A stretch of 64,000 bases of DNA from JANRJY01 sp033763735 (GTDB lineage Bacteria > Bacteroidota > Bacteroidia > Cytophagales > UBA9547). The stretch is taken from the NCBI GenBank assembly GCA_033763735.1, contig JANRJY010000115.1:35295-99294 (forward strand), read 5' to 3'. The stretch's first letter is position 1, and every line of letters begins with the position of its first letter. Position numbers and translations under genes: made by a program. The notes under the pieces are model-generated. The model was not told the DNA's origin and did no database searches. It saw only the letters and a program-made list of their open reading frames with translations. This document shows, in pieces, positions 32,358-40,881 of the stretch.

Positions 32358-33281
32358 TTATCTTATACCTTCAACTTTATTTCCAGCCAAGTATTCCTTT
32401 ATATTCATCTTCCTTTTACCTTCAGGCTGAATATTGATTAATGAAATAGAGCCTTCGTTGCATTTGATTAATACAAATGATTTTCCATCGGTTTCAAATG
32501 GGGATTGTATGGTACTTTCAATTATCTGTACTTCGTGCACTTTTGTATAAGTATTGTTTAAATAGCAATAAGCGGAGGGAAATGGGTTTAAACCCCGCAC
32601 AAAGTCATACACATGCTTAGCCGATTGATTAAAATTAATTTGACAATGCTCTTTGAATATTTTGGGCGCAGTTTTTAAAATTTGATTCGAATTTTGGGGA
32701 ATAGGATTAAACTTACTGTTATGATCAATTAACTGAACCGTTCGTAAAATCAAATCAGCTCCTTTGTGCATCAATCGTTCATACAAAGTACCTGCAGTAT
32801 CGTTATAATGTATGGGTTCTGATTCTTGTAAAATTAAATCACCCGTATCAATTTCGTGTTTTAAAAAGAAAGTTGTGATGCCTGTTTGAGTTTCTCCATT
32901 GATTATCGCCCAATTGATTGGTGCGGCACCTCTATATTGAGGCAAAAGACTTGCGTGTAGATTAAAAGTGCCCAAACGTGGCATGTTCCAAACCATTTCG
33001 GGTAACATCCGGAATGCAACTACTATTTGTAAGTCAGCTTTATAGGACTTGAGTTCGTTGATAAATGATTCGTCTTTCAGTTTGACAGGTTGAAGGACAG
33101 GTATGTTTAATTTTAAAGCTGCAAGTTTAACTGCGGATTCACCAAGTTGTAGACCTCTTCCTTGTGGTTTGTCAGGAGTGGTAATCACAGCTACCACATT
33201 AAAGCCATTTTTGACCAAAATTTCAAGACCGGGCACCGCAAATTCCGGAGTACCCATGTATATGATACGAAGTTGTTGCAA
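32358..33281 (-). CDS. fmt: Methionyl-tRNA formyltransferase
   Basis: Formylates initiator Met-tRNA with 10-formyl-THF. 307 residues. Family landmarks are RIIYMGTPEFAVPGLE at the N-terminus, HASLLPQYRGAAPINWAII (catalytic Asn/His region; formyl-group binding) and HEIDTGDLI (Asp). The C-terminal anticodon-side domain is intact. The start is a TTG at 33281; no ATG or GTG lies in frame at a sensible distance, and the conserved alignment begins right there. Confidence 0.96.
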   Translation of the reverse strand: MQQLRIIYMGTPEFAVPGLEILVKNGFNVVAVITTPDKPQGRGLQLGESAVKLAALKLNIPVLQPVKLKDESFINELKSYKADLQIVVAFRMLPEMVWNMPRLGTFNLHASLLPQYRGAAPINWAIINGETQTGITTFFLKHEIDTGDLILQESEPIHYNDTAGTLYERLMHKGADLILRTVQLIDHNSKFNPIPQNSNQILKTAPKIFKEHCQINFNQSAKHVYDFVRGLNPFPSAYCYLNNTYTKVHEVQIIESTIQSPFETDGKSFVLIKCNEGSISLINIQPEGKRKMNIKEYLAGNKVEGIR

Positions 33282-33325
33282 TTTAATTGGATTTAATTTC
33301 TTTTATAAATTGTATTTTTTTTAAA

Positions 33326-33393
33326 AGATTGCTTCTTTTCACTCGCAATGACGTGTTTCTATTTACGTCATTTTGAACTTAGTGAAGCAATCT
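33326..33393. repeat. REP-like palindromic element
   Basis: Outer arms AGATTGCTTC (33326-33335) / GAAGCAATCT (33384-33393) are perfect, and inner arms AATGACGT (33347-33354) / ACGTCATT (33365-33372) are perfect. It is the best-formed of three related elements in the window. Confidence 0.8.
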
Positions 33394-33459
33394 CAATTTT
33401 TTGATACTTTATGTTTTTACATTTTTCAAAAGTACATTAAGAATGTTATTAAATAAAAA

Positions 33460-33487
33460 AAGCCATCTGACATTATCAGATGACTTT
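33460..33487 (-). terminator. Intrinsic terminator of the 33510-33866 gene
   Basis: Minus strand reads AAGTCATCTGA-TAATG-TCAGATGGCTT followed by a T-run; 7 perfect stem pairs plus flanking wobble, with a U-tract at the output, 23 bp after the stop. Confidence 0.9.
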
Positions 33488-33509
33488 TTAACTTCTAACT
33501 GAAATAAGG

Positions 33510-33866
33510 TCAATTTTCTTTAATAATAAATGATATAGGTAATTCCACAACTTTATTTTCACCTTTGTATAAAGATGAAGATATTTTGTTGGGTGTATTT
33601 TTGATAATCTTAATTAGTTGATTGTCAATTTGTTCGTTTACACCATTTACTACATATACGGAATCAAATCCACTAGAAGATACATTGAGTTTAAACCGGA
33701 AAGTCCCTTGAACATGTTCGTCAATAAAGTCAATGTTACGGTTTATTTGTTTTGAAATATATTGACGAAATTCAGTGTTTGCGCGCGCATTAGCCTCTTT
33801 ACTTTGGCCGGAAGCAACAGTCATACCAATCATTAGTATGGCTGCTGATAATATTACTTTTTTCAT
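33510..33866 (-). CDS. Exported small protein with TonB-C-like pattern
   Basis: 118 residues. A signal peptide (~1-21, ASGQ) is followed by a mature domain TFRFKLNVSSSGFDSVYVVNGVNEQIDNQLIKII and a hydrophilic end. The strand-helix-strand pattern, with VxxxG and a following helix, resembles the TonB C-terminal fold used in small periplasmic proteins. This is a pattern guess. Standalone with its own terminator. Confidence 0.65.
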   Translation of the reverse strand: MKKVILSAAILMIGMTVASGQSKEANARANTEFRQYISKQINRNIDFIDEHVQGTFRFKLNVSSSGFDSVYVVNGVNEQIDNQLIKIIKNTPNKISSSLYKGENKVVELPISFIIKEN

Positions 33867-34135
33867 TTTAGTAATTTGGTTAATTACAATACAAATGTCG
33901 CAGTTATAATAATATAATGCAATGATGAATTTATTAATTCATTGTAAATGAATACTATTATATTGGAATAATACAATTAATTAAAAAGTTCTTGAATTGT
34001 TTATATCGGATTCATTGAATTGTACAAAACTAATAAATACGTTTATTGGATAATTCATGTTTATTTATAAGATTAGTACCATTTTATTTCAATTTTCAAT
34101 AAAATTTGTAATCTTGTACATTAAAATGGGATTAA

Positions 34136-34570
34136 ATGAAACGAATTATTGAATTAATAGCACCTAAAATATGTGGAACTGTTTTGGCAAAAATGAGTCC
34201 AATATTAGATAAGGCAAGAGAAAAATCGAATGAAGAATTCTATAATGTGTTTTTGGAACAAATATTAGAAAATAAAGTTGCTGTATATTTTGATGATAAA
34301 GTTTCGTTGGAAGAATTGAATTATAATTTGCGCACGCTCATAATTGATAATCATATTAATGTAGATACAATTGCAAATGATTTCAATGAAAACGAAGGAG
34401 CTGATGGCATGTTAGGGATAGCCGCTAAAACTTTCAGAAAGCAAGGATGGGCAATATGTGATTTTGATTCTGACCCAAAAATATATTATTTGTCCATAGT
34501 GCCTATTTCATCCCAAAATGAGTTGAGCAAGTTTGTAAAGGAAAATGGACTTTTTGTTCAGTTTTTTTAG
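34136..34570 (+). CDS. Unknown soluble protein
   Basis: 144 residues, not recognised. The N-terminal helix MKRIIELIAPKICGTVLAKM may be a weak membrane-contacting segment; the rest is alpha/beta with ENKVAVYFDDKVSLEELNYNLRTLIID and a C-terminal IYYLSIVPISSQNELSKFVK. Codon use fits the genome. Its stop overlaps the convergent lhgO-like gene by 4 bp. Confidence 0.6.
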   Translation: MKRIIELIAPKICGTVLAKMSPILDKAREKSNEEFYNVFLEQILENKVAVYFDDKVSLEELNYNLRTLIIDNHINVDTIANDFNENEGADGMLGIAAKTFRKQGWAICDFDSDPKIYYLSIVPISSQNELSKFVKENGLFVQFF

Positions 34571-35769
34571 TTATAAAGTCTTTTCAAAGCAAGTTCGGAT
34601 ACTGTTTTGCCGATTGACAATGAAGATGTTGCAGCAGGTGAGGGTGCATTACACACCTGAATCATGTGTTCATTTTCAATAATGCTAAAATCATCGAGCA
34701 AGCCTCCCTCTCTATCGCAAGCTTGTGCTCTAACACCTGAGTTGGCAGGAATCAAGTCATCCTTTTGTACTTCAGGAACCAATCTTTGTAGTGCTTTAGT
34801 AAACGCACTTTTTGAAAATGATCTGTAATACTCTCCCAATCCTGTTTTCCAATATTTGATTGCTACTTTTTGAAAACCCGGCCAGGTAATGGAGTCGGTG
34901 AATTCTTTAAAATCAAAATCCAGTTTACGATAGCCTTCTTTTTTAAAGGCAAATACGGCATTTGGACCTGCTTCAACACCTCCATGAACCATATTGGTGA
35001 AGTGTACACCTAGGAAAGGGAAATTTGGGTCAGGTACGGGATATATTAATGTTTTGACCAAATATTGTTTTTCAGGCTTAAGCATGTAGTATTCGCCTCT
35101 GAAAGGAATGATTCTCACATTCAAATCTTTATTTACCAAACGTGCAATACTATCACTATAGAGTCCGGCACAATTAATTACTATTTTTGCTTCGAAAGTA
35201 TTATTTGGTGTGATTACTTCAGAGCCTTGTGTTTTATTTTTTACAGAAATTACTTTTTCATTGTTAAATATTTCTCCTCCCTGATTTTGAAATAGATAAG
35301 CAAGTTTGTTAACGATTTCGGTATAGTCAATTATACCGGTATAAGGCACTTTTATTGCTTCTATACCACTACAATGAGGTTCGATTTCTTTAAGTTCCGA
35401 TTGATTTATTTTTTTAATTTTATCAAGACCATTATCTATTCCTCTTTTGTAAACATTGTTAAGTGCTTCCAATTCTGAAGTTTGTGTCGCCACAATTACT
35501 TTGCCGCATAGATTGTACTTAATATCGTTTTTGTTGGCAAAATCAAGAAGCATATTGTAGCCATTAATGCAGTTGGTTGCTTTTAAGCTTCCCGGTTTGT
35601 AATAGATGCCAGAATGAATAACCCCACTATTGTTTCCAGTTTGGTGTTGGCTTAGTTTTGATTCCTTTTCAAGAAGTGCAATTTTAAGGCTGGGTTTTTG
35701 TTCTTTTAATTTGAATGCGGTGGCCACTCCCACAATTCCTCCTCCTATTATAATGATATCGTATTTCAT
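34567..35769 (-). CDS. lhgO: L-2-hydroxyglutarate oxidase-like FAD enzyme
   Basis: 400 residues. FAD-dependent enzyme of the LhgO/L-2-hydroxyglutarate dehydrogenase family, which oxidises L-2-hydroxyglutarate at the membrane. Motifs are DIIIIGGGIVGVATAFKLKE, SKLSQHQTGNNSGVIHSGIYYKPGS, FRGEYYMLKP, NPFLGVHFT-type segment (DPNFPFLGVHFT) and the C-terminal GVRAQACDREGG. Length is right for the family. Monocistronic or paired with the upstream kinase gene (48 bp gap). Confidence 0.9.
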   Translation of the reverse strand: MKYDIIIIGGGIVGVATAFKLKEQKPSLKIALLEKESKLSQHQTGNNSGVIHSGIYYKPGSLKATNCINGYNMLLDFANKNDIKYNLCGKVIVATQTSELEALNNVYKRGIDNGLDKIKKINQSELKEIEPHCSGIEAIKVPYTGIIDYTEIVNKLAYLFQNQGGEIFNNEKVISVKNKTQGSEVITPNNTFEAKIVINCAGLYSDSIARLVNKDLNVRIIPFRGEYYMLKPEKQYLVKTLIYPVPDPNFPFLGVHFTNMVHGGVEAGPNAVFAFKKEGYRKLDFDFKEFTDSITWPGFQKVAIKYWKTGLGEYYRSFSKSAFTKALQRLVPEVQKDDLIPANSGVRAQACDREGGLLDDFSIIENEHMIQVCNAPSPAATSSLSIGKTVSELALKRLYN

Positions 35770-35816
35770 TAATTAACTTATTATTAAATTGGGCTGCAAA
35801 TATAGTATTTACGACA

Positions 35817-36746
35817 TTATTCAAACCACATTTTATATTCTCTATAAATGGAATTGTCTTTTGGAATAGCTCCATTAATTTGGCAAATGTTAGCTGAAAA
35901 AGATAAAGAACGCTCCAATATAGTTCTGGGAGGCCATCCAAGTATATTACCGATGGCATATACCGCTGCAAATGCATCACCGGCACCAACAGTATCTATT
36001 TTATTATCAAGTGGTTTTGCTTTTTGTTCATATACTTCATGTTTTGATGTAATGATTCTGGCTCCTTTTTCTGCCATAGTCATAACTACTTGATCTAAAT
36101 GATAATTAGACATTAAGTAAAAAATGAAATCAAATTCGTCTGTAAATTTCTCGTTTTTGAAATACTTATTTCTCAGTAATTCAAGTTCTTCATGATTGAC
36201 TTTAAGTATATCACATGATATCAAACTACTTTCTATAACATCCCACGAATGGTATCCTTGCCTTATATTGATATCAAATAATACCTTTTCAGCCACTACA
36301 TCATCATCTGGAAGACACTTATTTAAGATATTTCTATTGTGGGAGGTCCTTTGAATTAGGCTGCCAAAATAAAACATACTTACACCTTTAGATAGTAAAG
36401 TCTTCAGATTTTTGGATAAATCAATAAAATCCCAAGCAGCATTTTCTAAAATTTCATACTGAGCCTGACCTTTACTGTCTACAGAAACTAGTACCACGCC
36501 TGTATATTGTTTTTCTGATTCTTGTAAATATGTACAAGGGAAATTGATTTTTTTGAAGTAGTTTTTTATCAATTGTCCGCGTTCATCTATCCCAATTCGA
36601 CTCACAAAAATTGGTTCAATAGGTAAGTTAAAAATAGTACTGAATTGGTGAATATGTGATATGAAATTAAAAGGTGCTCCACCCAAAACCTCATGATCAG
36701 GAAAACTATCAAACAATATTTCACCAAAGGCAAGTACCCGATGCAT
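35817..36746 (-). CDS. PfkB family carbohydrate kinase (fructokinase-like)
   Basis: 309 residues. The ribokinase/PfkB fold is evident: GEILFDSFPDHEVLGGAPFN at the N-terminus, SRIGIDERG, and the ATP/anion-hole motif DTVGAGDAFAA (catalytic Asp) near residue 250. N-terminus and length match the fructokinase branch. A role in the apiose/erythrulose route is conceivable, but there is no direct evidence; the locus lies 3 kb away behind the trigger factor gene. Confidence 0.88.
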   Translation of the reverse strand: MHRVLAFGEILFDSFPDHEVLGGAPFNFISHIHQFSTIFNLPIEPIFVSRIGIDERGQLIKNYFKKINFPCTYLQESEKQYTGVVLVSVDSKGQAQYEILENAAWDFIDLSKNLKTLLSKGVSMFYFGSLIQRTSHNRNILNKCLPDDDVVAEKVLFDINIRQGYHSWDVIESSLISCDILKVNHEELELLRNKYFKNEKFTDEFDFIFYLMSNYHLDQVVMTMAEKGARIITSKHEVYEQKAKPLDNKIDTVGAGDAFAAVYAIGNILGWPPRTILERSLSFSANICQINGAIPKDNSIYREYKMWFE

Positions 36747-36806
36747 CAGATATTATTATGGGTTGTTAAAATAGTAAAATTTATTAGATAATCAATTCGT
36801 TTTGGC

Positions 36807-36814
36807 TATTTTTG
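36807..36814 (+). promoter_or_regulatory. Candidate -7 element of the tig promoter
   Basis: TATTTTTG matches TAnnTTTG, 36 bp before the tig ATG. The -33 position shows only TTAG, so strength is uncertain. Confidence 0.45.
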
Positions 36815-36849
36815 CACTCCTTTTTCAAAAAACGACTCAAAAGCAGTTT

Positions 36850-38193
36850 ATGGATATCACTTTAGAAAAGAAAGACAAAGTTAATGCATTCATCAAAATA
36901 AATTTGAAAGAAGCTGATTATAAAGAAAAATATACTTCCAAACTTAAAGAATACGGAAAAAAAGCGCAATTAAAAGGTTTCCGTCCCGGTCATGTACCTC
37001 CTTCATTAATTGAAAAAATGTATGGTAAAAGTATATTGGTTGATGAAATTAATAGCCTTTTGTCAACTTCCATTATGGATTATATCAAAACCAATCAAAT
37101 TGATATTCTTGGTGAACCAATGCCTCAGAAAGAAGATGCAGAACGCATTGATTGGGATAATCAGAAAGATTTCAATTTTACTTATAATTTGGGACTTACT
37201 CCTGAATTTCAGATGGAGATTTCAGACAAAATTGTATTTGACAATTATAAAATAAATTATGGAGATAAAATTGTAAAAGAGACCATCGAAAATCTCAGAA
37301 AACAATTCGGTACCTATTCGGATGTTGATACAATTAGCATTGATGATATTTTATATGCCGATGCTAAAGATTTGGCAACAGGTAAAGTTTACAAATCAAT
37401 AACACCAATGAATAGAGTTTCGGAAGCTTCTTTGAAAGTACTGAAAACAAAAAAAGTAGGTGATAAGTATGTAGAGGATCTAAACGTAGTTTATCCTGAA
37501 TCAGCTTCTATTGCTTATGCATTGGGAATTGATAAAAAAGAAGCAGAGACACTTTCAGGAAGTTTTGAATTTACAATTGAGCGCATCAGCAGTCCACAAG
37601 GAGCGGAATTGGATGAGACTTTCTTCAAAAAAGTTTTTCGCACAGAAAACATCACTGATTATGCCACATTTGAAGCTAAATTAAAGGAAAACATAGCTCA
37701 GAATTATCAAATGGAAGGTAAAAATGCCTTGGCAAATGATATATTTGATTATTATACCAAAAACACCAAAATTGAGTTTCCAACTGAATTTTTGAAGGAT
37801 TGGTTATATGTGGCTAATGAAGGTAAATTAACCAAAGACCAAATCGAAGAACAATATCCTTCATTTGAAACCAGCTTACGTTGGGATTTGATCAAAAACA
37901 AGGTAGCCAAAGATTTTGAGATCAAGGTTGAACATAATGAAGTAATGGACAGAGCTCGCGCAATGGTTCAGTCACAATTTGGTTTGCAAGGTCAATTAGA
38001 AGAAGAAATGCAAAAAATTGTGGACCAATGGGCGGATAATTTGCTAAAACGTGATAATGGTAAAGAGTACAGAAAAATGTTTGAGGAAATTTATTCAGAC
38101 AAAGTAATTGAGACCATTTCGGGAAAAGTAAAATTGAAAGATATCTCTATAGATATAGAAGAGTTCAAGAAAAAAAGAGAAGCTAAGAAGTAA
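36850..38193 (+). CDS. tig: Trigger factor
   Basis: 447 residues from ATG 36850 (MDITLEKKDKVNAFIKI); the 16 codons open upstream are not conserved and overlap the promoter. Ribosome-bound chaperone. The N-terminal ribosome-binding domain carries the loop GFRPGHVPPSLIEKMYG (~42-58). A PPIase-like middle is divergent, as in other Bacteroidota, and the C-terminal helical chaperone domain spans ~250-445. Ends in a Lys-rich EEFKKKREAKK tail. Confidence 0.93.
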   Translation: MDITLEKKDKVNAFIKINLKEADYKEKYTSKLKEYGKKAQLKGFRPGHVPPSLIEKMYGKSILVDEINSLLSTSIMDYIKTNQIDILGEPMPQKEDAERIDWDNQKDFNFTYNLGLTPEFQMEISDKIVFDNYKINYGDKIVKETIENLRKQFGTYSDVDTISIDDILYADAKDLATGKVYKSITPMNRVSEASLKVLKTKKVGDKYVEDLNVVYPESASIAYALGIDKKEAETLSGSFEFTIERISSPQGAELDETFFKKVFRTENITDYATFEAKLKENIAQNYQMEGKNALANDIFDYYTKNTKIEFPTEFLKDWLYVANEGKLTKDQIEEQYPSFETSLRWDLIKNKVAKDFEIKVEHNEVMDRARAMVQSQFGLQGQLEEEMQKIVDQWADNLLKRDNGKEYRKMFEEIYSDKVIETISGKVKLKDISIDIEEFKKKREAKK

Positions 38194-38233
38194 TTTTGAA
38201 TGTTAAACAGTTAATAATTATTAATTAATAATT

Positions 38234-38605
38234 ATGAAAGTGGATGACATGTTGATTTTAATGATTGAACCTAAGGTTAGGGAAATTCAAGAGCGATTTT
38301 CTAAAGGCGAAGGTTTGACTAATGAAGATATCAATACTCTTTTACTAAAATCTCAATACAATCATATTAATCATTTAGATGCCAAGCTAAATGAAGTAAC
38401 TGCTGATGTGGCTTCATTGAAAACTGTATTTGCAGAACTAAAGGCTGATTTTAAAAATCTCGAGTTAAAATTTGACAAACTAGAAACCAATTTGGATTTA
38501 AAAATTCAAAAAGCACTTAATAGCAACATCAAATGGAGTGTTGGGTTGGTGGCTTTTGTGGTTACTTTTTTGAAATTGGTTGAAATGATATTGGCTAAGA
38601 TTTAA
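38234..38605 (+). CDS. Coiled-coil protein with C-terminal transmembrane helix
   Basis: 123 residues. N-terminal helix, a coiled coil at ~55-98 (heptads in LDAKLNEVTADVASLKTVF... FKNLELKFDKLETNLD) and a C-terminal hydrophobic helix (WSVGLVAFVVTFLKLVEMIL, ~101-120). Tail-anchored small protein of unknown role. A perfect 22-bp AT palindrome (38214-38235) overlaps the first two bases of its start codon. Confidence 0.65.
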   Translation: MKVDDMLILMIEPKVREIQERFSKGEGLTNEDINTLLLKSQYNHINHLDAKLNEVTADVASLKTVFAELKADFKNLELKFDKLETNLDLKIQKALNSNIKWSVGLVAFVVTFLKLVEMILAKI

Positions 38606-38623
38606 GCCTTTGTCTTTTTGTTT

Positions 38624-39649
38624 TTACAACGACTTCCTCAATATTAAACTTCCTGGGTTTTCAATTCTGCCTTTAGTCTTATTCTTTATCATTAATGCTG
38701 CATTTTTGCCCAATAAAGCAAAGTCAGTAGAAATGACTGAAATGCCACCTTCTAATATTTCTTTCATGGGCGTGTCGTCATAAGAAATTAATCCGATATC
38801 CTTACCTAATTCCAATTGTTTTGAACGGCATGTTTTGATTAGTTCAATAAGATCATTATCATTATAAATAATAAAACATTTACCTTTTTGGACCAAATCG
38901 GGTTTTAAGTCATTCTCAAAAGAATATTTGATATTGTATTGATCACAGAACTTATTGAAGCCAATAATATTGTCTTCCGGAATAAATTGAAAGCTTTTTT
39001 TGCTCAGTATAAATGTAATGGATTGGTATTTTTTAATTTTATCCAGAGCTTTTACCAGACTATCAAAAATGTCTTTTTCAAATGCCTGACAAATAGTAGG
39101 GTAATGGTCACTGAGAGATTTTACTTCGTTATCTATAATTAAGGTTCGATCTTTTGGTAATTTTTTGACCACTTTTGAGACATCTTCCTTGATGTGCGGC
39201 ATAATGACATAATAGTTGAAATTACCTATATTTTCATTGATCAGATTTTCGAATAATTTGAAATTGTAGTGATGATAAAAAATAGTTACCGAACTTGAAG
39301 GTACACCCAATTCATTAACAAAAGAATCGTAAATTATTTGCTTAAATGGATTAATTTGATCAAAAATCATGAAGATATTAAAATCAATATCAACATTGGA
39401 TTTGCTTACATAAAATCCCTTTCCATGAGTTGAGGATATTATTCCACTGGCTCGTAAGGAATTATATGCAGTTACAACAGTGCCTTTGGCTAAGTTGTAT
39501 TCATCGCAAATTTCATTTATTGAGGGTAAAAGATCTCCTTTTTTTAATAGTTTGCTTTCTATACCTGATTTTACAGAATCTATTATTTGCTTGTAAATCG
39601 GAGTTTTAAGTGTATTGTCTATTTGAATAATCGTCTTTATCTCTTTCAT
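38624..39649 (-). CDS. GntR-type regulator with sugar-binding (LacI-like) domain
   Basis: 341 residues from ATG 39649 (MKEIKTIIQIDN). The N-terminal wHTH (~8-75) has YKQIIDSVKSGIESKLLKKG, LPSINEICDEYNLAKGTVVTAY and LRASGIISSTHGKGFYV. The rest is a periplasmic-binding-like sensor domain (FNIFMIFDQINPFKQIIYDSF, DIGLISYDDTPMKEIL). This architecture responds to sugars. It is divergent from the transporter gene at 39772, and a tandem decamer sits in the shared upstream region, so it probably represses the apiose operon (inference). Confidence 0.85.
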   Translation of the reverse strand: MKEIKTIIQIDNTLKTPIYKQIIDSVKSGIESKLLKKGDLLPSINEICDEYNLAKGTVVTAYNSLRASGIISSTHGKGFYVSKSNVDIDFNIFMIFDQINPFKQIIYDSFVNELGVPSSSVTIFYHHYNFKLFENLINENIGNFNYYVIMPHIKEDVSKVVKKLPKDRTLIIDNEVKSLSDHYPTICQAFEKDIFDSLVKALDKIKKYQSITFILSKKSFQFIPEDNIIGFNKFCDQYNIKYSFENDLKPDLVQKGKCFIIYNDNDLIELIKTCRSKQLELGKDIGLISYDDTPMKEILEGGISVISTDFALLGKNAALMIKNKTKGRIENPGSLILRKSL

Positions 39650-39699
39650 CCTAATATTCAGTCTGATACGCAAGTTAGTGCAAAAAATGTTAAAATATT

Positions 39700-39757
39700 A
39701 TTGGAAATAGAAAAACAATATTTACATTTGTGGTATAATAGTACAGTATAGTACAGA
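39700..39757 (+). promoter_or_regulatory. Promoter of the apiose operon with a tandem-repeat operator candidate
   Basis: -33 ATTG (39700-39703), exactly 19 bp, -7 TACATTTG (39723-39730). Immediately downstream, at 39739-39757, is ATAGTACAGTATAGTACAG, two 9-bp direct copies of ATAGTACAG one helical turn apart. That position fits repressor binding by the divergent GntR protein. Confidence 0.65.
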
Positions 39758-39771
39758 TAAACATTAAAATT

Positions 39772-40767
39772 ATGATAATCATACAAGAATATTCTTTAGC
39801 AGTGTTTTTTTGTGTGCTGGCAATGATCTTCTGGGGGTCGTGGCAAAATTCTCGTAATTTGATCAGCGCTGATTGGCGTTTTGAGCTATTTTATTGGGAC
39901 TTCATTTCAGGCGTACTTATTATATCGTTTTTAGCAGCCATCACAGTAGGAAGTATGGGTTCGGTGGGACAAACATTTTGGCAAAGTGCTTCGCAGGCTG
40001 ATTGGAATTCGATTGGATCGGCAATGACAGGTGGTTTATTATGGAACATTGGTACCTTGCTTTTGGTTGCAGGTATATCTATCTCAGGAATGGCAACTGC
40101 ATTCCCCGTGGGGGGTGGAATTGCCTGGTTATTAGGTATTTTGGTCAATTATTTAGGTGATCCTAAAGGGAATCCAATATTGATTTTATCTGGATGCATT
40201 TGTATTGCAGCTGCCATAGTTTTTTGTGCATTATCTTACAAGAAATTGCCTCAAAATGTAACTAATACTTCATTCAAAGGTATTTATTTGGCCGCAATAG
40301 CAGGAGTGCTAATTGCCTTTTTTTATCGGTTTGTAGCCTTTTCGTTAGTTTCTGATTTTAATAATCCTGAAGTGGGAAAGTTAACACCGCTGACAGGTGT
40401 ATTTTTCTTTTGTTTAGGAGCTTTCTTAAGCACTTTTATCTTGAATCCAATTGTAATGAGAAAACCATTTCAGGGAACTCCGGTGAGTATTAGTATGTAT
40501 TTCGCTGCTCCTATCAAAAATCATATCATTGGTATTTTTGGTGGCATGCTTTGGTGCATCGGTATGATATTTAGTTTTATGGCTTCCAATGCTGCAGGGT
40601 TTGCCATATCATATGCGGTTAGCAATGCGGCTCCTGTAGTAGCTGCCATTTGGGGGATATTTGTTTGGAAAGAATTCAAAACAGCTCCCAAAAGTGTGAA
40701 TATACTCTTGGCAAGTATGTTTTTGTTTTATCTAATAGGGTTAGCATTGATAGTGAGTAGTAAGTAG
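39772..40767 (+). CDS. GRP/DMT-type sugar transporter, likely apiose importer
   Basis: 331 residues, 10 predicted helices in the drug/metabolite transporter superfamily; the glucose/ribose-porter (GRP) and RhaT-like subgroup is the best match (IFWGSWQNSRNLIS near the N-terminus, GGIAWLLGILVNYLGDPKGNPI, FAISYAVSNAAPVVAAIWGIFVWKE). It begins the plus-strand apiose gene run behind a promoter and operator candidate; apiose as the substrate is inferred from context only. Confidence 0.8.
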   Translation: MIIIQEYSLAVFFCVLAMIFWGSWQNSRNLISADWRFELFYWDFISGVLIISFLAAITVGSMGSVGQTFWQSASQADWNSIGSAMTGGLLWNIGTLLLVAGISISGMATAFPVGGGIAWLLGILVNYLGDPKGNPILILSGCICIAAAIVFCALSYKKLPQNVTNTSFKGIYLAAIAGVLIAFFYRFVAFSLVSDFNNPEVGKLTPLTGVFFFCLGAFLSTFILNPIVMRKPFQGTPVSISMYFAAPIKNHIIGIFGGMLWCIGMIFSFMASNAAGFAISYAVSNAAPVVAAIWGIFVWKEFKTAPKSVNILLASMFLFYLIGLALIVSSK

Positions 40768-40818
40768 TTTTAGTTATGAGCTATAAGCTATTAGTTGTGA
40801 ATATTAAGTTAGTAAATC

Positions 40819-40880
40819 ATACATCAAGAATCGTAATTCATAATTCGTAAATCAAAATTCGTAATTCGTAAATCAATATA
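40819..40880. repeat. Short degenerate repeats of ATTCGTAAATC
   Basis: Repeated AATTCGTAA and GTAAATC words upstream of the dehydrogenase gene. The complementary words GATTTAC/AATTACG recur just after that gene (41894-41953), so the gene is bracketed by inverted copies. Confidence 0.75.
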
Positions 40881-40881
40881 G

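Noticed and set aside
35817..36746. Erythrulose or apiose kinase of the apiose locus
   Set aside because: Sequence fits the fructokinase branch of PfkB; the gene is separated from the locus and on the other strand, so no pathway link is claimed.
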